Assembly (NCBI GenBank): GCA_030388825.1
Contig: CP128835.1
Location: forward strand, 2,350,001-2,414,000
Origin: Rossellomorea sp. AcN35-11
GTDB taxonomy: Bacteria > Bacillota > Bacilli > Bacillales > Bacillaceae_B
DNA: 64,000 nucleotides
Reading direction: 5' to 3'
This document shows positions 39,085 through 47,546 of the stretch, one piece after another. Within the stretch, counting starts at the first letter, position 1. Each line of letters starts with the position of its first letter. A program made the position numbers and the translations under genes. The notes beneath the pieces were generated by a model. That model was not told where the DNA came from. It made no database searches and saw only the letters and a program-made list of their open reading frames with translations.

Positions 39085-41259
39085 TTGAAAAGAAATAGGA
39101 AAAAAAGAAAGACGCATGTTCCCGTACGGATGAATTTGCTGTTTTTTGCCGTGTTCTTATTATTTTCCCTACTTGTTCTCAGGCTGGGTCTCGTTCAAAT
39201 TGTGAATGGGGAAAGCTACAAGAAAGAAGTAGAGAGAACCGAGGATGTAGTCGTCAATACAGGAGTGCCAAGGGGTAAAATGTATGACCGGTACGGCAAT
39301 GTCATCGTCGATAATGTTCCTTTAAATGCAATTACTTATACAAGGGCAAACAACACGAAAGTGGAAGAGATGCTGGAGGTTGCTGAGAGGCTGTCTGATT
39401 TTATACAGAAAGACACGAAAGAGGTAACCGAACGAGACAAAAAAGATTATTGGATACTAAATAACAAAGAAGAAGCAGACAAAAAGGTATCAGAAGAAGA
39501 AATAAAAAAACTTCAAAATAATGAAGAACTGTCTGAAGATGAGGTGAATGCGAAGGTCTATCAATTAAGGCTGGAACGCATCACGGAAGAAGATCTTGAT
39601 TCACTGACTGAAAAAGACCTGGAGATTATAGCGATTTATCGCGAATTCTCAAGTGGTTATGCTTTAAATCCACAAATTGTGAAGAACGAAGGAGTCACAC
39701 CTGAAGAGTTTGCCGTCGTGAGTGAGCACCTGAGTGAGCTTCCAGGCGTCAATACAACAACCGACTGGAAGCGCTCCTATGTATTTGATGATACATTAAG
39801 GACGATTCTCGGCAACGTATCCTCTTCCCGTGAAGGACTGCCTGTAAATCTGGTTGATTCCTACCTGGCAAAAGACTACAACCGAAATGACCGGGTCGGA
39901 AAAAGTTATGTTGAACTACAATATGAAGATGTCCTTCAGGGGCAGAAAGAACAAATCAAAAACGTCACCAAAGGCGGCAGTGTCCTGGAGTCCATTCTCG
40001 TTCAGGAGGGTCAAAGAGGGAAAGATATTGTCCTTACAATCGACATGGAACTGCAGCGTGAAGTCGAGAAGATCATTGAAGAAGAATTGAGGAAGCAGAT
40101 TGTAAACCGGAGCGAGTCTCCCAATCTGGATCGCGCCTACGTGGTCATGATCGACCCGAATACAGGTGAAATCTTGGCAATGGCCGGGAAACAGTATGTG
40201 AAGAATTCAGAAACAGGAAAGTATGAGATGAGAGATGCTGCCCTGGGGACATTTACATCCTCTTATGAGGTCGGTTCCGTGGTCAAAGGGGCCACGGTAT
40301 TAACAGGGTACATGACAGGGAACTTGACTCCAGGTGAGGTACTAGTGGATGAACCGATAAAAATCGGAAACGACAGGCCGAAAACCTCCTGGTTCAACCG
40401 GTCGGGGAGAATTCCCATGACTGATTTATTCGCCCTTGAGAAATCCTCTAACTCCTATATGTGGAAGATTGCATTCAGGATTGCCGGGAGAGAATACATT
40501 CCGAACGAAACGATGATCAATAATCCACAGGCATTTGATGTGCTTCGAAACCATTACGCCCAATTTGGTTTAGGTGTGCCAACCGGGATTGATCTACCAG
40601 GGGAGTCTTCAGGACTGACCGGTACAGACACCACTCCAGGTTTCCTTTTGGATTTAGCGATCGGACAGTTTGATACGTATACTACGATGCAATTGGCTCA
40701 GTACATCTCCACGATTGCAAATGATGGTTATCGTGTGGAGCCGCATATTATGAAAGAAATCCGGGAGCCGACTAACGACCAGGATAGCCTTGGTCCGATC
40801 CTGTTTGAGAAGGAGACGAACGTGCTGAATCGGATTGGAGCTACTCAGGCTCAAATCGAACATGTTCAGAAAGGCTTCTACCGGGTATATCACTACCCTG
40901 ATGGAACAGCGTATTCTCAATTTAAGGATGCGCCGTATAATGCCGCAGGGAAATCTGGAACGGCCGAGACATATGTAGATGGTGAGCTGAATTACAATAC
41001 TACTTTAATTGGATATGCTCCATTTGATCAACCGGAAGTTGCCTATGCCACGATGGTTCCCTCCTCTCACATACAGGCAAGCGGAGTAGCGGATCCATAC
41101 GTTAACAAATACATCTCTAAACGCGTAATGGATAAATATTTTGAACTAAAGAAGAAGCGTGCTAAAGAGGTGAAGGACCCGGCTTCCGTAGAGAAAAAAG
41201 TCGAAAATGCAGAAGAGGCCGAAGAGCAGATGAAAGAAGAAAGAGAAGAAAATAATTAG
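39085..41259 (+). CDS. pbpA: Class B penicillin-binding protein PBP2A-type transpeptidase
   Basis: A monofunctional D,D-transpeptidase that cross-links side-wall peptidoglycan. Order: cytoplasmic basic tail, one membrane segment (about residues 17-38), N-terminal dimerisation/pedestal region with an unusually charged helical insert (about 95-180), and the transpeptidase domain. Active-site motifs are SVVK (SxxK, near residue 398), SSN and KSGTAE. A Glu/Lys-rich tail ends the protein. TTG at 39085 lies 9 bases after AGGAAGGG; TTG at 39076 is too close. Confidence 0.93.
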   Translation: MKRNRKKRKTHVPVRMNLLFFAVFLLFSLLVLRLGLVQIVNGESYKKEVERTEDVVVNTGVPRGKMYDRYGNVIVDNVPLNAITYTRANNTKVEEMLEVAERLSDFIQKDTKEVTERDKKDYWILNNKEEADKKVSEEEIKKLQNNEELSEDEVNAKVYQLRLERITEEDLDSLTEKDLEIIAIYREFSSGYALNPQIVKNEGVTPEEFAVVSEHLSELPGVNTTTDWKRSYVFDDTLRTILGNVSSSREGLPVNLVDSYLAKDYNRNDRVGKSYVELQYEDVLQGQKEQIKNVTKGGSVLESILVQEGQRGKDIVLTIDMELQREVEKIIEEELRKQIVNRSESPNLDRAYVVMIDPNTGEILAMAGKQYVKNSETGKYEMRDAALGTFTSSYEVGSVVKGATVLTGYMTGNLTPGEVLVDEPIKIGNDRPKTSWFNRSGRIPMTDLFALEKSSNSYMWKIAFRIAGREYIPNETMINNPQAFDVLRNHYAQFGLGVPTGIDLPGESSGLTGTDTTPGFLLDLAIGQFDTYTTMQLAQYISTIANDGYRVEPHIMKEIREPTNDQDSLGPILFEKETNVLNRIGATQAQIEHVQKGFYRVYHYPDGTAYSQFKDAPYNAAGKSGTAETYVDGELNYNTTLIGYAPFDQPEVAYATMVPSSHIQASGVADPYVNKYISKRVMDKYFELKKKRAKEVKDPASVEKKVENAEEAEEQMKEEREENN

Positions 41260-41268
41260 GAATTTGTA

Positions 41269-41312
41269 AGCTGATTACCAAGGTGTACATCCTTGATAAT
41301 CAGCTTTTTTTT
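41269..41312 (+). terminator. Terminator after pbpA
   Basis: AGCTGATTA...CAAGG pairs with CCTTG...TAATCAGCT, followed by TTTTTTTT. Confidence 0.9.
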
Positions 41313-41513
41313 GTGATGGGAAAAAAGTCTTTTTACTCAAAGGCAATTGAATAGACCTTCATTCATTCTTCCATTCAAAGTTCAATACGAAAATCTTTTT
41401 TTCTCGAATAAGGATACATAAATTGTCGGATGCTTGCAGATACTAGGTTCAATAACGATCTAAAGCCAAGTTTTTCTTAAAATGAAACCGTCACTGTGAT
41501 GAAAAATGTCGAA

Positions 41514-41572
41514 TTTACAAAACCTTTACAAACGGTTAAAACCGAATTAACACTCATCTATTAATCTATTAC
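41514..41572 (+). promoter_or_regulatory. Pho-box promoter of the pst operon
   Basis: Four TTAACA-like hexamers recur with an exact 11-base period: TTTACA (41514), TTTACA (41525), TTAAAA (41536) and TTAACA (41547). This is the PhoP tandem-repeat pattern. A -10 candidate, TATTAA (41559) or TATTAC (41567), follows. There is no good -35 box, as expected for a PhoP-activated promoter induced by phosphate starvation. Confidence 0.88.
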
Positions 41573-41614
41573 TCGTAGGACAAAACAACCAAGTTTCTTA
41601 GGGGGAATTTAGGA

Positions 41615-42550
41615 ATGAAAAGCTTTAAGTATCTAGCAATGTCAGCCATGGTTGGTTCAGCTCTTTTATTAGGGGCATGCGGATCAGGAAATGGAGCAGA
41701 AAATGGTTCAGGTGAACAACTATCAGGTAGCGTAAAAATGGATGGTTCATCTACAGTCGCTCCTATCATGGAAGCTGTTAACGAAGAATATGCTGCAATG
41801 CAGCCTGATGTGAAAGTATCAATCGGTGTTTCCGGATCCGGTGGTGGATTTGAAAAATTCATCGCAGGTGAAACTGATCTTTCAAACGCTTCACGTCCTA
41901 TTAAAGACGAAGAAAAGCAAAAGCTAGAAGAAGCTGGTATTGATTTTACTGAATTCGAAGTTGCTAAAGACGGTCTTACAATCGTTGTGAATAAAGAAAA
42001 TGACTGGGCAGAAGATATGACAGTTGAAGATCTTCATAAGCTTTGGGTTGAAGATGGAACAACAAAGAAATGGTCAGATATCAATCCTGAATGGCCGGAT
42101 GAAGAAGTGAAATTCTATTCCCCTGGTACAGACTCAGGAACATATGATTACTTCAATGAAGCAGTCTTAGAAGAAAAAGATATGGTGAAAAAGAACATCC
42201 AGCTTTCTGAAGATGACAATGTTCTTGTACAAGGTGTAACAGGCGATAAAAACGCCATCGGATTCTTCGGATTTGCTTACTACCTTGCGAACAAAGATAA
42301 TCTTAAGCCTGTGAAAATCGGCGGAGTTGAACCAAACAACGAAACAATCGAGAGCGGGGAATACACTCCACTATCACGCCCATTATATGTATATGCGAAA
42401 AATTCTTCTGTCAAAGACAATGAAGCAGTTTATGATTTCATGAAGTTTACAATTGAAAACTCATCTGAAATGGCAGAGGCAGTAGGATATGTAAGTCTTC
42501 CTGAAGAAAAGATCACGGAAGCTACTGATAAATTAGAAGGTCTTAAATAA
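41615..42550 (+). CDS. pstS: Phosphate-binding lipoprotein PstS
   Basis: The extracellular phosphate receptor of the Pst ABC importer. The lipobox is LLGAC (Cys 22), followed by a Gly/Ser/Asn linker. Phosphate-contact segments are DGSSTVAP, GVSGSGGGFEKF, NASRPIKDEE and GTDSGTYDYF. ATG follows AGGGGG. The 311-residue length is usual. It is the first gene of pstSCAB-phoU, directly under the Pho boxes. Confidence 0.97.
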   Translation: MKSFKYLAMSAMVGSALLLGACGSGNGAENGSGEQLSGSVKMDGSSTVAPIMEAVNEEYAAMQPDVKVSIGVSGSGGGFEKFIAGETDLSNASRPIKDEEKQKLEEAGIDFTEFEVAKDGLTIVVNKENDWAEDMTVEDLHKLWVEDGTTKKWSDINPEWPDEEVKFYSPGTDSGTYDYFNEAVLEEKDMVKKNIQLSEDDNVLVQGVTGDKNAIGFFGFAYYLANKDNLKPVKIGGVEPNNETIESGEYTPLSRPLYVYAKNSSVKDNEAVYDFMKFTIENSSEMAEAVGYVSLPEEKITEATDKLEGLK

Positions 42551-42640
42551 GTTAGAATCGTGTTTTAAGTCAAAATGAACAGATGAGAAGCGATTTCTTG
42601 CTTCTCATCTTGTCATGTGGATGAAAGGGGTTTGCATTAA

Positions 42641-43588
42641 ATGGCTACAAATTCAAAAGGATCATCATACTCTGTTGCAGAGATGATATCAAAAAATAGT
42701 GGGAAGAGCTTAAATCGATCTGTCGAGAAGTCTATCCCATGGATCTTGTTTGCAATAGCCGGGGTTTCCGTATTAACCACCATAGGTATCGTTTTTACTC
42801 TTATATTTGAAACATTCACGTTCTTTTCCAGGGTATCGGTATTTGAATTCATTACAGGAACAGAATGGTTTCCTTTTTCCATTCAAAACCCAAGCTATGG
42901 AATCCTTCCATTGATCTCAGGAACAATGAAGATCACAGGGATTGCCGTACTGGTAGCAGTGCCGATCGGACTGGCTTCAGCCATTTATTTGAGTGAGTAT
43001 GCAACAGATCGTGCCAGAAGATTCATTAAACCGATATTGGAAGTGTTGGCCGGGATTCCAACGATTGTATTTGGATTTTTCGCCTTAACATTTGTCACTC
43101 CATTTTTGGAGACATTCATTCCTACCTTAAGTATCTTTAATGCACTAAGTCCAGGGATTGTAGTTGGGGTCATGATTATTCCCATGATTGCATCACTCTC
43201 TGAAGACGCCATGTCGTCTGTTCCAAATTCGATCCGCGAAGGTGCACAGGCATTAGGGGCAACGAAGTTGGAAGTTGCACTTAAGGTTGTCTTACCAGCT
43301 GCTGTATCGGGGATTGTTGCATCAATTGTCCTTGCTATCTCCCGTGCAATCGGTGAAACCATGATTGTAACGGTAGCTGCAGGAGCTTCTCCTAACCTGA
43401 ATTGGAATGTCACTGATTCCATTCAAACCATGACAGCGTATATTGTTCAAGTGAGCACAGGGGATGCAGGTTATGGAACAACGATCTATTACAGTATTTA
43501 TGCAGTAGGTTTCACACTATTTTTATTCACATTAGGTATGAACCTTCTTGCTCAATACATCTCTAAGCGATTCAGAGAGGAGTATTAA
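42641..43588 (+). CDS. pstC: Phosphate ABC transporter permease PstC
   Basis: One of the two membrane subunits of the Pst importer. About six membrane segments are seen. The ABC-contact loop is EGAQALGATKLEVALKVVLP (about residues 201-220), and GIPTIVFGFFAL is a family signature. ATG follows AAAGGGG. It lies 90 bases after pstS and 2 bases before pstA. Confidence 0.96.
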   Translation: MATNSKGSSYSVAEMISKNSGKSLNRSVEKSIPWILFAIAGVSVLTTIGIVFTLIFETFTFFSRVSVFEFITGTEWFPFSIQNPSYGILPLISGTMKITGIAVLVAVPIGLASAIYLSEYATDRARRFIKPILEVLAGIPTIVFGFFALTFVTPFLETFIPTLSIFNALSPGIVVGVMIIPMIASLSEDAMSSVPNSIREGAQALGATKLEVALKVVLPAAVSGIVASIVLAISRAIGETMIVTVAAGASPNLNWNVTDSIQTMTAYIVQVSTGDAGYGTTIYYSIYAVGFTLFLFTLGMNLLAQYISKRFREEY

Positions 43589-43590
43589 TC

Positions 43591-44469
43591 ATGAAGTATA
43601 TCAATCAAGAAAACGTCCTAAAAAAGATGTCCTCGAGGTTAATGGTGAACAGCATCTTTAAAGGCCTTTTCTTCCTGGCAACCTTATTTGGCTTAGCTGT
43701 GTTATCTGTATTATTATATCGGGTATTCACTCAAGGAATTGGTTATTTAGATCTTCAGTTTTTACAAAGCGTGGGATCAAGGTTCCCTGAGAAAGCTGGG
43801 ATATATGCTGCCTTTATCGGGACGATTTGGCTAATGTTCGTCGTTGTTGTCGTTTCGTTCTTACTGGCAGTGGGAACGGCCATTTATTTAGAAGAATATG
43901 CGAAACAAAATAAAATCAATAAATTTATTAAAGTGAACATTTCAAACCTTGCAGGAGTACCTTCTGTAGTCTTCGGTCTCTTAGGGTTAACGATCTTTGC
44001 CCGGGCTTTCGCTCTTGGTCAAAGTGTATTGGCAGCCGGGTTGACGATGAGTCTGTTAATATTGCCTGTCATTATCGTTGCCGCACAGGAATCTATCCGC
44101 TCGGTTCCAAGGGAGCTGCGGGACGCATCCTATGGTATGGGGGCTACTAAGTGGCAGACGATTACCAGGGTTGTTTTACCCGCTGCAATACCGGGAATAT
44201 TGACAGGGAGTATATTAGCTTTCTCCCGGGCAATAGGGGAAACCGCACCACTTGTGGTTATTGGTGTACCAACGATCTTATTATTCACACCAGGTTCCTT
44301 ATTGGATACATTTACAGCACTTCCAATGCAAATCTATGACTGGACAAAACGTCCACAGGCAGATTTCCATGATGTAGCAGCTGCAGGAATCATTATCTTA
44401 TTAGGACTACTCTTACTGATGAACTCGATTGCTGTGTTGATCCGCAATAAGTTTCAGAAGAGATATTAA
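43591..44469 (+). CDS. pstA: Phosphate ABC transporter permease PstA
   Basis: The second Pst membrane subunit, 292 residues with about six membrane segments. The EAA-type loop is DASYGMGATKWQTITRVVLP (about residues 178-197), and AGVPSVVFGLLGL mirrors the PstC signature. ATG follows AGAGGAG at the end of pstC. Confidence 0.96.
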   Translation: MKYINQENVLKKMSSRLMVNSIFKGLFFLATLFGLAVLSVLLYRVFTQGIGYLDLQFLQSVGSRFPEKAGIYAAFIGTIWLMFVVVVVSFLLAVGTAIYLEEYAKQNKINKFIKVNISNLAGVPSVVFGLLGLTIFARAFALGQSVLAAGLTMSLLILPVIIVAAQESIRSVPRELRDASYGMGATKWQTITRVVLPAAIPGILTGSILAFSRAIGETAPLVVIGVPTILLFTPGSLLDTFTALPMQIYDWTKRPQADFHDVAAAGIIILLGLLLLMNSIAVLIRNKFQKRY

Positions 44470-44502
44470 TAGGTTTTTTATTGGATGAAGGAGGCTTTCG
44501 AA

Positions 44503-45309
44503 ATGCAAACGATTAAAACGAAAGAAAGTAACATGGTTGATCATAAACAAACAAAAGAAGCGGTATATAAAACGAAGCAATTGAATTTATGGTACGGTAC
44601 GAATCATGCGTTGAAGAATATCGACCTGGATATTATGGAAAATGAAGTCACGGCTATCATTGGACCATCAGGGTGTGGGAAGTCAACGTATATCAAAACA
44701 TTAAACCGGATGATCGAATTGATCCCAAGTGTCAAGACTTCCGGTGATATCATCTATCGTGATCGAAACATCTTTGACAGTAAATACCGAGTTGAAGAAT
44801 TGCGAACAAAAGTAGGAATGGTCTTCCAAAAGCCAAACCCATTCCCGAAATCCATTTATGATAACATTGCATATGGACCACGCATTCATGGAATCAAAAA
44901 CAAAAAGATCCTGGATGAAATTGTTGAAAAAAGCTTACGCGGTGCAGCCATTTGGGATGAAGTAAAAGATCGCTTGAATCAAAATGCATATGGTCTTTCC
45001 GGTGGGCAGCAACAACGTATTTGTATTGCCAGATGTCTTGCAATCGAGCCGGATGTCATCCTGATGGATGAACCTACGTCTGCTCTTGATCCGATTTCTA
45101 CATTAAAAGTGGAAGAACTGGTTCAGGAATTGAAGACTGAATACAGCATTATTATTGTTACTCATAATATGCAGCAGGCTGCCCGGATCTCCGACCGCAC
45201 AGCATTCTTCCTAAACGGGGAAGTAATTGAATTTGACCGGACAGATAAGATCTTCTCTACTCCATCTGATAAACGTACGGAAGACTATATCTCTGGCCGC
45301 TTCGGTTAA
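44503..45309 (+). CDS. pstB: Phosphate ABC transporter ATP-binding protein PstB
   Basis: The ATPase of the Pst importer. Walker A is GPSGCGKST, signature LSGGQQQR, Walker [14 protein letters not shown] and switch His in [10 protein letters not shown] at 44503 follows GGAGG; an earlier ATG at 44485 precedes that site. Length is 268 residues. B. subtilis has two copies (pstBA, pstBB); only one is present here. Confidence 0.96.
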   Translation: MQTIKTKESNMVDHKQTKEAVYKTKQLNLWYGTNHALKNIDLDIMENEVTAIIGPSGCGKSTYIKTLNRMIELIPSVKTSGDIIYRDRNIFDSKYRVEELRTKVGMVFQKPNPFPKSIYDNIAYGPRIHGIKNKKILDEIVEKSLRGAAIWDEVKDRLNQNAYGLSGGQQQRICIARCLAIEPDVILMDEPTSALDPISTLKVEELVQELKTEYSIIIVTHNMQQAARISDRTAFFLNGEVIEFDRTDKIFSTPSDKRTEDYISGRFG

Positions 45310-45323
45310 TTCGCATAAAAAAA

Positions 45324-45353
45324 AAGGATTAATGCCGACGGGTGTTTAATCCT
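45324..45353 (+). other. Hairpin between pstB and phoU
   Basis: AAGGATTAA and TTAATCCTT form a perfect 9-bp stem around 12 bases, preceded by a run of nine A and not followed by T residues. It is likely an RNA-processing or stability element that sets pstB and phoU levels apart rather than a full terminator. Confidence 0.5.
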
Positions 45354-45397
45354 TACTATATCAGAGCTAAAGTGTTGAAATAGGAAGGGGTATTATC

Positions 45398-46057
45398 ATG
45401 GCAGTAAGAGGACAATTCGATGCGAACTTAAAGGAACTCCAAACAAAACTTATGGATCTGGGGAATATTGCAAGAATCTCCCTTGAAAAAAGCATTGTTG
45501 CGCTGGAGGAAAAAGACGTGGATACAGCGCTTGCGATCATTGAAGGCGATCAGAAGGCCGATGACCTGGAAGAAGAAATCAATGATCTGGCCATCCTGAC
45601 AATCGCTAAGCAACAACCGGTGGCAACCGACTTAAGAAGAATCATCGTGGCCATCAAAATTGCTGCAGACCTGGAAAGGATCGCAGACTTTGCAGTGAAT
45701 GTAGCCAAGTCAACGATCCGTATAGGAAATGAACCACTGATTAAGCCGATTCATCATATTAAAGAGATGCATGGCATAACGTCTGAAATGATTAAACTGA
45801 CGTTAGAGTCTTTTGTAGAGGAAGATGTGGCTAAAGCGAAAAGAATCGCTGATATGGATGATAAGGTCGATGACTTATACGGCGAAACCATTGTAGAGCT
45901 TCTGACACTTAATAAAGAAAAACCGGAATTCACGGCTCAGATCACCCAGCTTTCATTTATCTGCCGTTACCTCGAAAGAGCTGCCGATCATTCAACGAAC
46001 ATTGCAGAAGGCGTATTCTATCTAGTAAAAGGCCGTCGATACGATTTGAATGAGTAG
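45398..46057 (+). CDS. phoU: Phosphate signalling regulator PhoU
   Basis: A cytoplasmic helical protein that links Pst transport to repression of the Pho response. The two three-helix repeats each carry the metal-binding family motif: KIAADLERIADFAVNVAK (about residues 85-102) and RYLERAADHSTNIAEG (about 190-205). ATG follows AGGAAGGGG. It is the last gene of the pst operon; B. subtilis lacks it at this locus. Confidence 0.95.
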   Translation: MAVRGQFDANLKELQTKLMDLGNIARISLEKSIVALEEKDVDTALAIIEGDQKADDLEEEINDLAILTIAKQQPVATDLRRIIVAIKIAADLERIADFAVNVAKSTIRIGNEPLIKPIHHIKEMHGITSEMIKLTLESFVEEDVAKAKRIADMDDKVDDLYGETIVELLTLNKEKPEFTAQITQLSFICRYLERAADHSTNIAEGVFYLVKGRRYDLNE

Positions 46058-46067
46058 TTGATACAGG

Positions 46068-46097
46068 AAAAAGCTGTCCACATGGACAGCTTTTTTC
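46068..46097. terminator. Terminator after phoU
   Basis: AAAAAGCTGTCC and GGACAGCTTTTTT form a strong stem with AT-rich flanks usable in both directions. Confidence 0.9.
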
Positions 46098-46139
46098 TAT
46101 GTGATCATTCATATCTTAAGTTGGAACTGCCAGCTAAAC

Positions 46140-46487
46140 TTAGAGCTTTGAGATCAGTTGCAGAACCTCTGCTTTTGAGAGTGCGGATTGCTTGGCGATT
46201 TGGTCGACAGATAGTCCTTGTTGATGTAAAGCAATCACTTGATTTTTGACAATCTCATGTATGGGTTTTCTGGAAGGGAGCGACGTTTTTAACGGTGCAT
46301 CCCCATTCATCATCAGCTCTTCTTCCAGTACTCTGATTCTTTTTTTTAACTGATAATGTTCCTGAAGAACATTCATTGATAACTCTTCCATGTCTTTTTC
46401 AATATCAAGATATCGATCCCGTTGGAAAAACGAGATGATCAGTAATAGAACAGAAATACTTACTAACCCAATGAATAGTAAATCCAC
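46140..46487 (-). CDS. Small membrane-anchored protein with C-terminal helix-turn-helix-like motif
   Basis: A 115-residue protein that I cannot assign with certainty; its place after the pst operon resembles yqzD of B. subtilis. It has one N-terminal membrane segment (about residues 3-22), a coiled-coil region (about 28-60) and a C-terminal stretch GLSVDQIAKQSALSKAEVLQ that looks like a helix-turn-helix. Such a layout is seen in DUF6115-type Bacillus proteins. It is convergent with phoU. Confidence 0.75.
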   Translation of the reverse strand: MDLLFIGLVSISVLLLIISFFQRDRYLDIEKDMEELSMNVLQEHYQLKKRIRVLEEELMMNGDAPLKTSLPSRKPIHEIVKNQVIALHQQGLSVDQIAKQSALSKAEVLQLISKL

Positions 46488-46838
46488 TATCTCACCTCTT
46501 ACAGTATTATTCTCCTTTAGTTATAGCATAGATGAAGGTTTATCTCTATAAGAGTCAGGATAAAATTGTGGGTTAATCCAAGATTTTGTCGAATGATAGC
46601 AGGCGATAATGAAAGAATCTTGTCGTTCATAAAATGTAATCGCTTTATTATCATTTCAGGATAATAAAATTCAAAAAAAATGCAACATGAATGCCTCTAT
46701 CTCCACGTTTAACAAGATACGACAAAATGCGTTTATTGTAGGTTTTTGAATAGGGTGTTACGATAAAATCATAGATAATTGTCATAATATTTAGATTGAG
46801 TTGATATAATATTTGTTTACTCTTTAGGAGGAATTGCT
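46488..46838. other. 351-bp A+T-rich region between the divergent membrane protein gene and the DUF4912 operon
   Basis: No supported gene. It must hold the promoter of the glycosyltransferase operon. Candidates are TTGTCA (46789) with TGATAT 17 bases later, and a forespore-like TGAATA (46747-46752) with CATAGATA 17 bases later. The TAGGAGG ribosome site for the next gene ends the region. Confidence 0.5.
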
Positions 46839-47546
46839 TTGATCACAGAAATCATTCGATTAAAAGAACAAGGAGTGTCATTCAGGAAAATCGCCAAGGA
46901 ACTTGATACCACCGTCGGCAAAGTTCAATATCAATGGGTGAAATACCAAAAAACGCTCGAGAGCCAGCCTGTAGGCAACGTTACCAAGGTTGAAATGCCG
47001 AAGCCGGCGAAGAATAAGAAACGAGTGGGAAGAGCTTCATTTGGAAGGAAAATGCCCGTGTATCGCGGAAAAAATCCAAGTGCGACTGAGTTATCAATCA
47101 TGTTCTCATCATCTTCCAGGATCTACTGCTATTGGACTATCACACAAGAATGGATCCGTCATGTGAAAAGTCACTTCAAAATGGATCCAGAGCCTCAACC
47201 ATTTGTCCTTCGTTTATATGATATTACGTCGATTTCCTTTAACGGGCATAATCATCACTCGTATTCAGATTCATATGTGCCATATTCGGAGAGTGACTGG
47301 TTTATAAACGGTCTAAAAGAAAACAGGAGCTATTGCATGGAAATCGGGCTGCGTTTACCATCCGGTGACTTTGTTGCATTCACCCGTTCCAATGTTCTCC
47401 ATACCCCAAGGACCTCCCACCATCAGGAATCCCATAGTATGAAAGAGTTGGTTGAATATGAGCAGGGGTTAATCAGAGAGCCGAAATGGGTGGAGCATGT
47501 GAGCACTTATTCGTATTATGTAATGAATCAGGAGGAAAAGGTATGA
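46839..47546 (+). CDS. DUF4912 protein with N-terminal helix-turn-helix-like segment
   Basis: The 235-residue product combines an N-terminal GVSFRKIAKELDTTVGKVQY, which resembles a helix-turn-helix, a basic linker, and a DUF4912 domain (about residues 85-205; ELSIMFSSSSRIYCYWTI, FVLRLYDITS). DUF4912 resembles carbohydrate-binding or immunoglobulin-like folds found beside GH57 and glycosyltransferase domains. TTG follows TAGGAGG. The stop overlaps the next ATG by four bases. Function unknown; probably an accessory to the polysaccharide enzyme downstream. Confidence 0.85.
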   Translation: MITEIIRLKEQGVSFRKIAKELDTTVGKVQYQWVKYQKTLESQPVGNVTKVEMPKPAKNKKRVGRASFGRKMPVYRGKNPSATELSIMFSSSSRIYCYWTITQEWIRHVKSHFKMDPEPQPFVLRLYDITSISFNGHNHHSYSDSYVPYSESDWFINGLKENRSYCMEIGLRLPSGDFVAFTRSNVLHTPRTSHHQESHSMKELVEYEQGLIREPKWVEHVSTYSYYVMNQEEKV

